A DNA stretch of 6,029 nucleotides. Origin: Opitutales bacterium (GTDB lineage Bacteria; Verrucomicrobiota; Verrucomicrobiia; Opitutales; JAIRKQ01). Shown in pieces: positions 1 through 6,029 of this stretch. The stretch covers positions 1 through 6,029 of the forward strand of contig JAIDVZ010000024.1 of the NCBI GenBank assembly GCA_029059365.1, in the 5' to 3' direction. The notes under the pieces were generated by a model, which saw only the letters and a list, made by a program, of their open reading frames with translations, was not told the origin of the DNA and searched no databases. The position numbers were made by a program, and so were the translations under genes. Numbering within the stretch: the stretch's first letter is position 1; the number at the start of each line of letters is the position of its first letter.

Positions 1-1662
<1,662 letters not shown>

Positions 1663-1679
1663 GAAAATTTTTCACACAA

Positions 1680-4106
1680 ATGTACACCGAAAACGATAAA
1701 ACAGAAGTGAATAATATATCCGACGTCATGAAATCGGCGTATATCGATTATTCGATGTCGGTAATCGTTAGCCGTGCTTTGCCGGATGTTCGTGATGGTT
1801 TAAAACCGGTCCAGCGAAGAATATTGTACGCAATGTTTCGGGAGGGGTTGTTATCTTCACGCCCATTTGACAAGTGCGCTGGTGTTGTTGGTGAGGTTTT
1901 AAAAAATTATCATCCACATGGTGATTCATCAGTGTATGATACACTTGTTCGGCTCGCTCAGGATTGGGTGATGCGGTATCCTCTAATTTTCCCACAAGGT
2001 AATTTTGGATCGATTGATGGAGATCCTGCAGCCGCCTATCGTTATACGGAGTGTAAGTTACAGAATATATCCGAGGACTTGTTGAAAGACATAGATGAGG
2101 ATACTGTCGACTTTGTTCCAAATTATAAGGAAAGCACAACTGAGCCATCCGTATTACCATCTGCGCTCCCAAATTTATTGATGAACGGGTCGACTGGTAT
2201 AGCGGTGGGTATGACTACTAATATACCGCCTCATAATTTTGGTGAATTAGTTGATGCTGCTTGTAAAATTATTGATGATCCAGAAGTCCCGGTTAGCGAA
2301 CTTTGCTCGATCATCCGTGGTCCAGATTTCCCGACTGGTGGTGTTGTAGTTGGTACGGAGAGTATAAAGCGTTACTTAAGTACTGGGCGTGGAATAATAC
2401 GTGTCCGTGGAGTTTTGTCGGTTGAAGAGAATGAAAATGGCAAGGTTAAGATAATTATTACGGAGATTCCCTATGGGGTTAATCGTGCGATGCTCGTTAC
2501 TCGTATCGCTGAACTCGTGCATGAGAAAATTTTAGATGAGGTTAGTGATTTACGTGATGAATCTGATGAAAAAACACGCATCGTCATCGAATTGAAGCGG
2601 GATGCTGTCACTCGGGTAGTAATAAATAAGCTGTATAAAAATACACAACTAGAGTCGACATTTGGTGTCATCATGCTCGCATTATATCAGCGGCGGCCAA
2701 GGCAGATGAACATCAAAGAGTTGCTTGAATGTTATATCGAGCATAGACAGGATGTTATTACCCGTCGAACAATTTTTCGACTGAAAAAGGCCGAGGCTCG
2801 TGCTCATATTTTGAGTGGATTTCGTATCGCGCTGGACAACTTGGATGAATTCGTACGTACTATTCGTGAATCGAGCAACAAGGAAGATGCTAAAATCGCC
2901 CTTATGTCTAAATTCCCTCTCACTGAAGTACAAACATTGGCTATTCTTGATCTCCGTTTGTACCAATTAACAGGTATGGAGCGCAATAAAGTTGATTCTG
3001 AATATGATGAATTGTTGAAAACGATAGCCAATTATAAAACTATTCTCTCAGATGAGTCTGCGCTGTTGAATTTAGTAAAAGAGGAGTTGGTGGCATTACG
3101 TGACAAATATTCATCTCCACGAATGACGCATATCGAGGAAGATGCTGGTGAATTTAGGATAGAGGATGTAATCGCCAATGAATGTTGTGTATTAACGGTT
3201 ACAAATAAAGGTTTTATAAAACGTACCTCTGTTAGTTCCTATCGTTCGCAGCGGCGTGGAGGTAAAGGGGTGATCGGTGCTGGCCAGCATGATGAAGATT
3301 CAATAGAACATTTGTTTACTGCCAATACCCACGATAACATAATGTTTGTGATGGATAGTGGGCGTGTATATGTCGAGAAAGTTTACGAGATCCCCGATGG
3401 GTCACGTATATCGAAAGGACGATCTGTGGTTAACCTGATCGACATGCGCTCGGATGAACGTATCGCTGCAATGATTTGTTTTCAAGAGTTTGTGCAAGAT
3501 AAGTATTTGGTCATCTGTACACGTAAAGGAGTTATTAAAAAGACCTGTCTTGAGGCGTATAAGAACGTTCGCCGTGGTGGAATTATTGGTATACAAATTG
3601 ATGAAGGGGATCAACTAATGGGGGCCATGTTAACCAACGGAGATAATGAGATTGTATTGATTACCTCCAATGGTATGTCCATTCGGTTCCATGAGCGTGA
3701 ATTACGTGACCAGGGTCGATCAACTCGTGGGGTACGCGGAATTGCACTTAAGCCTGGAGATGATGTGTGTGCTATGACGGCTGTGAATGACCAGTCTACC
3801 TTCCTATTAGCCGCAAGTAATGGGATGGGTAAACGTTCGAAATTTAGCGAATATCGTTTACAAAAACGAGGAGGATCTGGCGTTATTGCCATGAAGTTAC
3901 GTGGAGATAGCAAATTAATCGGCGCTCTCACTGTTGATGATAATGATGAGGTGATGATGGTCACCAACGACGGACAGGCCGTACGTGCCCCGATAAAAGA
4001 TGTTCGGGTTATCGGAAGAACAACTCAAGGGGTTCGTTTAATTACTTTATCTGATGATGATACGTTGGTTGGAATTTCAAAAATTCTCAATGTCCAAGAG
4101 CAATAA
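1680..4106 (+). CDS. gyrA: DNA gyrase subunit A, complete, 808 aa
   Basis: GyrA is the DNA breakage-reunion and wrapping subunit of gyrase. The N-terminal region has the family core IDYSMSVIVSRALPDVRDGL and winged-helix domain. The catalytic Arg-Tyr pair is at 121-122 (Tyr codon 2043-2045), and the DNA-intercalating Ile is at 174 in GIAVGMTTN; both numbers match E. coli. Tower and coiled-coil regions reach to about residue 490. The C-terminal domain has six recognisable pinwheel blades with the GyrA box QRRGGKG at 524-530 (3249-3269), which separates gyrase from topoisomerase IV ParC. Ser83 and Asp87 are the residues normally found in quinolone-susceptible enzymes. The protein ends soon after blade six, without the long acidic tail of E. 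coli GyrA (875 aa). The start at 1680 gives 16 residues before MKSAYIDYSMS, close to the usual spacing, but no Shine-Dalgarno is visible in the 17-base gap after gyrB. The two genes are very probably co-transcribed. Confidence 0.99.
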   Translation: MYTENDKTEVNNISDVMKSAYIDYSMSVIVSRALPDVRDGLKPVQRRILYAMFREGLLSSRPFDKCAGVVGEVLKNYHPHGDSSVYDTLVRLAQDWVMRYPLIFPQGNFGSIDGDPAAAYRYTECKLQNISEDLLKDIDEDTVDFVPNYKESTTEPSVLPSALPNLLMNGSTGIAVGMTTNIPPHNFGELVDAACKIIDDPEVPVSELCSIIRGPDFPTGGVVVGTESIKRYLSTGRGIIRVRGVLSVEENENGKVKIIITEIPYGVNRAMLVTRIAELVHEKILDEVSDLRDESDEKTRIVIELKRDAVTRVVINKLYKNTQLESTFGVIMLALYQRRPRQMNIKELLECYIEHRQDVITRRTIFRLKKAEARAHILSGFRIALDNLDEFVRTIRESSNKEDAKIALMSKFPLTEVQTLAILDLRLYQLTGMERNKVDSEYDELLKTIANYKTILSDESALLNLVKEELVALRDKYSSPRMTHIEEDAGEFRIEDVIANECCVLTVTNKGFIKRTSVSSYRSQRRGGKGVIGAGQHDEDSIEHLFTANTHDNIMFVMDSGRVYVEKVYEIPDGSRISKGRSVVNLIDMRSDERIAAMICFQEFVQDKYLVICTRKGVIKKTCLEAYKNVRRGGIIGIQIDEGDQLMGAMLTNGDNEIVLITSNGMSIRFHERELRDQGRSTRGVRGIALKPGDDVCAMTAVNDQSTFLLAASNGMGKRSKFSEYRLQKRGGSGVIAMKLRGDSKLIGALTVDDNDEVMMVTNDGQAVRAPIKDVRVIGRTTQGVRLITLSDDDTLVGISKILNVQEQ

Positions 4107-4152
4107 GCCCGATAATTCCGAAGTTGGAAGTCGCTGTTAAATATTACGGCAT

Positions 4153-4196
4153 AAAAAACAATCTTTCAGAGAAATTTTCCCGAAAGATTGTTTTTT
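4153..4196. terminator. Symmetric bidirectional intrinsic terminator
   Basis: The 15-base arms AAAAAACAATCTTTC (4153-4167) and GAAAGATTGTTTTTT (4182-4196) are exact reverse complements around a 14-base loop. A six-base T run ends the hairpin on the plus strand, and the mirror A run gives the same on the minus strand. It lies 46 bases after the gyrA stop and 82 bases beyond the stop of the convergent minus-strand gene, so it can end both transcripts. The stem is AT-rich (4 G-C pairs out of 15). The U-tract pairs with the A-tract, as expected for a bidirectional terminator. Confidence 0.85.
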
Positions 4197-4229
4197 GATA
4201 CCATTCAGAAAAACATATCTACAGATGAA

Positions 4230-4279
4230 TTTTTTAGAACAAACCTGGATATATTCTCCTGAGTTTTTAAAACAAACTT
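4230..4279. repeat. Imperfect 17-base direct repeat, two copies
   Basis: Bases 4230-4246 and 4263-4279 match at 14 of 17 positions; both have a T run, then an A-rich step, then ACAAAC. The copies start 33 bases apart, roughly three helical turns, between the bidirectional terminator and the end of the minus-strand 283-codon gene; the second copy touches its stop codon. In AT-rich intergenic DNA this may be chance. No function is known. Confidence 0.3.
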
Positions 4280-5130
4280 TAAGCCTTTTCCATGGAAGAT
4301 TTGCAGAGTAAATTTTCTTGCTCTTGTACAATTTCATTTGCTCTTGCTTGAAGCTTTTGCCATTCATCCACGAAGGCCTTTCGTTCATTGTACCATGCTT
4401 GAATACCGATAAGTCCTTGCTCCACAAAATTTGCGGCTTGTCTATATTCGCTATGCTCAAGCACGCTTTCACAATTTTGCGCAATAACATTTAAATTGTG
4501 ATGAGCTCTTACGAGACAGGTAATGTAATTTACCAGATTTTCCCTGTTTTCGCCGAGTCTATCTGCCAATTCGGATATTTTTTGATTCCAAACCCCAAGA
4601 CTTTCATTGTATTGAGCACCGAGTAATAATGCAAGTAACGGATTATTTAATTGATCTTCCAAGTTCCATAGCGCTTCGCGTAATTCTACAAGCTCTGGAA
4701 GATATTGTTTTATTTCTTGCGGTGTATTCGGATTTTGTAATGGTTTGAGTGCCCGTATATCCTTCACCAGTTTATCGATTCCAGCCTTAGCTCCGGATAA
4801 ATTGCTTTGGAAGTCGACAGTAGCCGTTCCAGCAGCAGTGCGTCTTATATCGTGAAGATCCACTTGTTTCGCTAAGAAATCAGTTTTGTATTTAGCAAAT
4901 TTTTGTTTTATATCTCCAATTTTCTGATTAACAGCGTCGAGCTCACCGTCTAAATCAGCCATCCTTTGTTCGAGATCAGAATAATTTACCTGTTCCTCAG
5001 GCAAACTTAATGATTGATTTTCAGTAAACTGCACGTTTCCATTGTTATTATTGTTAGCATTTACATCTGTAGGAGTGTTATATGCGTCGCCTACGTGGGG
5101 AGCATTTGGATTAATCGTTGGATTGTTCAT
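4279..5130 (-). CDS. Hypothetical helical/coiled-coil protein, 283 aa
   Basis: I do not recognise this protein. Residues 1-48 are polar and probably disordered, rich in Asn, Pro, Thr and Ser, with a five-Asn run at 26-30. The rest reads as mostly alpha-helical: a charged coiled-coil-like stretch at about 49-90 with regular Leu/Ile spacing, a Leu-rich segment (LLALLLGAQ) at 165-173 that is too short for a membrane span, and further amphipathic helices to about 275. Four Trp (155, 181, 246, 257) and two Cys in the helical body (205, 220) could help define a fold. There is no signal peptide, transmembrane helix, nucleotide-binding loop or catalytic motif. The ATG at 5130 is preceded by AGGG five bases away. 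The gene is convergent with gyrA and lies 99 bases downstream of another coiled-coil gene on the same strand. A structural, scaffold or secreted-effector role is possible but unproven. Continuous coding composition over 283 codons supports a real gene. Confidence 0.85.
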   Translation of the reverse strand: MNNPTINPNAPHVGDAYNTPTDVNANNNNNGNVQFTENQSLSLPEEQVNYSDLEQRMADLDGELDAVNQKIGDIKQKFAKYKTDFLAKQVDLHDIRRTAAGTATVDFQSNLSGAKAGIDKLVKDIRALKPLQNPNTPQEIKQYLPELVELREALWNLEDQLNNPLLALLLGAQYNESLGVWNQKISELADRLGENRENLVNYITCLVRAHHNLNVIAQNCESVLEHSEYRQAANFVEQGLIGIQAWYNERKAFVDEWQKLQARANEIVQEQENLLCKSSMEKA

Positions 5131-5135
5131 ATTGA

Positions 5136-5139
5136 CCCT
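5136..5139 (-). promoter_or_regulatory. Possible ribosome binding site for the 283-aa gene
   Basis: On the minus strand AGGG sits five bases before the ATG at 5130. It is a partial Shine-Dalgarno match and favours this start over the internal Met57. Neither gyrA nor the 153-codon gene shows an equivalent, so starts in this genome may not depend on one. Confidence 0.4.
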
Positions 5140-5153
5140 GTGTTAAATTTCAA

Positions 5154-5167
5154 TATTCTTGAGAATA
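5154..5167. promoter_or_regulatory. Inverted repeat upstream of the 283-aa gene, candidate operator or leader hairpin
   Basis: TATTCT and AGAATA are exact reverse complements separated by two bases. The site lies 23 bases upstream of the ATG of the 283-codon minus-strand gene, inside the 99-base gap after the 153-codon gene. The two-base spacer is too small for an RNA hairpin loop without opening some pairs, so a dimeric protein site is the likelier reading. On the minus strand a TTGACT (5182-5187) precedes it, but only 14 bases separate it from TATTCT, short for a sigma-70 promoter. Function unknown. Confidence 0.3.
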
Positions 5168-5229
5168 GACAATTTAAGCTAAGTCAAGTGATATTTTTCT
5201 GTGCCTCTTTGGAAGATGTAATTTGGTTT

Positions 5230-5691
5230 TCAATTTTGTTGTTGAATGTTTAATAAATTTGCCTGGATTTTAATGTTTGTGAAGTTGTATGCATCCAATA
5301 ATATTTGACTCGTTATGTTGTGGTGGTAAACTTCCGCGGAAGTCAGTTTTTGCAGTATATTTTCAAAAAGTCTTGTTTTTAAGCTTAACGTATTGAGTAA
5401 TTGGGAAATTTCTTGATCTTTCTTGGTTATTTCTTCTTCAAGTTCTTTGATTTTTTTTCTCAATGTTTGGATATTTTCATTGGAATTGGTTACTCTTTGT
5501 ACAAGAGGTTTGCTGCCACTGTTTAACCATGAAGATGAAGGTGAAACGCCGGTAAGAAGGGATCCAATTTTTCCGATACTGGGCTTCATGATACCACTGT
5601 TTATAGTATCACATTTTTCATTTGATAAATTTTGTTTTGTTAGGTAGGGCTGAACGGGGGATTTTCTGTATGAATGATGTGGTATACTCAT
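5230..5691 (-). CDS. Hypothetical protein with N-terminal disordered region and leucine-zipper-like coiled coil, 153 aa
   Basis: I do not recognise this protein. Residues 1-70 are rich in Ser, Asn, Pro and Lys and look disordered. Residues about 74-112 form a clear heptad coiled coil: the a positions 74, 81, 88, 95, 102, 109 are Ile, Ile, Ile, Ile, Leu, Phe, and the d positions 77, 84, 98, 112 are Leu, Leu, Leu, Ile, with Lys at 91 and 105. The flanks are charged (KKIKELEEEITKKD). Residues 113-153 look like another helix and end in a Gln-rich tail. There is no signal peptide, membrane helix or enzyme motif. The ATG at 5691 has no visible Shine-Dalgarno; Met35 is an alternative start but would remove half of the N-terminal region. 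No terminator is visible in the 99 bases before the 283-codon gene, so the two may share a transcript. The DNA is visibly more AT-rich than the gyrase genes. Self-association is likely; any cellular role is unknown. Confidence 0.75.
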   Translation of the reverse strand: MSIPHHSYRKSPVQPYLTKQNLSNEKCDTINSGIMKPSIGKIGSLLTGVSPSSSWLNSGSKPLVQRVTNSNENIQTLRKKIKELEEEITKKDQEISQLLNTLSLKTRLFENILQKLTSAEVYHHNITSQILLDAYNFTNIKIQANLLNIQQQN

Positions 5692-5914
5692 GTTTAGGCC
5701 AAATTTGCTGTGATTTTTAGATTTAAAAAGACTGTTAAAATTTTATGAAAGAAAGCAAGCAGATCTTTTGAGTTCATTTCGTACTAGGCTATGATTGCTT
5801 TGTTTGACGATTATGGGCCGTATATATTGAGGTTTTGGCTATTGGTTCATCTATTATGAAAGACTTTTTTTGATTTTTGGAAAATTCTCTGTGTGTTAGT
5901 GACCTGCGATGCTT
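5692..5914. other. AT-rich intergenic region, no gene seen
   Basis: These 223 bases separate the partial coiled-coil gene at the right edge from the 153-codon gene. No reading frame with coding character, no strong terminator hairpin and no convincing sigma-70 promoter were found. The best -10-like element on the minus strand is TAAAAT in the stretch 5740-5745, without a matching -35. It probably holds the promoter of the 153-codon gene, or is transcribed read-through. Confidence 0.5.
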
Positions 5915-6029
5915 TTAAGCACTAGCAATTGCTTTAACCTCTTCTTTTAAATCCTGTAATCTCTGTTGTATTTGTTGAATTAACTTAGTTTGATCGTTTT
6001 GGGTGGAAATAAATTGCAGTAGATCTTGT
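5915..6029 (-). CDS. 3' end of a coiled-coil protein gene (start outside window)
   Basis: An open frame enters from the right edge on the minus strand (first full codon at 6028) and ends with TAA at 5915-5917, giving 37 residues. They form a near-perfect heptad series: a positions Leu3, Gln10, Ile17, Leu24, Val31 and d positions Phe6, Gln13, Ile20, Leu27, Ile34, numbered from the first visible residue. The composition is rich in Gln and charged residues (KLIQQIQQRLQDLKEEVKAI). The other two minus-strand frames here contain early stops or lack a pattern. It has the same orientation and the same kind of composition as the two hypothetical genes to its left. The family cannot be named from so short a piece. 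Confidence 0.7.
   Translation of the reverse strand, partial: QDLLQFISTQNDQTKLIQQIQQRLQDLKEEVKAIASA

Noticed and set aside
1768..2172. 134-codon minus-strand open frame opposite gyrA
   Set aside because: It is antisense to the conserved catalytic core of GyrA; a shadow frame.
3611..3967. 118-codon minus-strand open frame opposite the gyrA pinwheel
   Set aside because: It is antisense to conserved blades of the C-terminal domain, with no independent coding signal.
4137..4490. 117-codon minus-strand open frame overlapping the end of the 283-aa gene
   Set aside because: It runs through the terminator hairpin and overlaps the better-supported 283-codon frame on the same strand.
5162..5187. Sigma-70 promoter TTGACT/TATTCT for the 283-aa gene
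   Set aside because: The spacer is only 14 bases, outside the normal 16-18, and no better -10 hexamer lies at the correct distance.
5014..5253. 79-codon plus-strand frame with a hydrophobic, membrane-like translation
   Set aside because: The hydrophobicity is what antisense reading of Asn/Gln/Lys-rich coding sequence produces, and it overlaps two minus-strand genes and their gap.
5589..5611. Inverted repeat TGATAC...GTATCA with an 11-base spacer
   Set aside because: It lies inside the 153-aa coding region, has only six-base arms and is AT-rich; likely chance.
5423..5647. 74-codon plus-strand frame opposite the 153-aa gene
   Set aside because: It is antisense to the heptad coiled coil, whose regular pattern supports the minus strand as the coding one.
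5791..5859. 22-codon plus-strand small open frame with a hydrophobic product in the intergenic gap
   Set aside because: It is short enough for chance, has only a weak AGG upstream, and nothing else supports it.
5924..5933. Ten-base palindrome AGCAATTGCT
   Set aside because: It lies in the coding end of the partial coiled-coil gene (codons for KAIA) and is an ordinary chance palindrome.

Overview
The window covers the end of a DNA gyrase operon followed by a run of unfamiliar coiled-coil protein genes on the opposite strand. From left to right it holds: the last 553 codons of gyrB (+), running in from the left edge; complete gyrA (+), 17 bases later; a symmetric hairpin that can end transcription from both sides; a 283-residue hypothetical gene (-); a 153-residue hypothetical gene (-); a 223-base non-coding gap; and the last 37 codons of a third minus-strand gene running in from the right edge. 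I see no tRNA, rRNA, CRISPR array, insertion sequence or transposase.

Organism: GyrA has the ordinary bacterial breakage-reunion core, with Ser83, Asp87, Tyr122 and Ile174 at the same numbers as in E. coli. GyrB has the long insert in its TOPRIM/C-terminal half that many Gram-negative lineages carry. The GyrA stretch around residues 62-120 (FDKCAGVVGEV, LAQDWVMRYP, PQGNFGSIDG) resembles, from memory, the Verrucomicrobiota and allied PVC groups rather than Chlamydia. The DNA is moderately AT-rich and the minus-strand genes more so. That would be low for a free-living verrucomicrobium and would fit a host-associated or symbiotic member. This placement is an inference with modest confidence.

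How the parts relate: GyrB and GyrA are the ATPase/TOPRIM and breakage-reunion subunits of one A2B2 enzyme and are made together from one transcript. The minus-strand genes converge on gyrA and share only the terminator with it. The two complete hypothetical proteins have a polar, disorder-like N-terminus, then helical or coiled-coil sequence, with no signal peptide, membrane segment or recognisable catalytic motif. The visible end of the third is also a heptad coiled coil. They look like a small lineage-specific cluster of structural, scaffold or secreted coiled-coil proteins. Their function cannot be read from sequence, and they are the only part of the window that could be undescribed biology.
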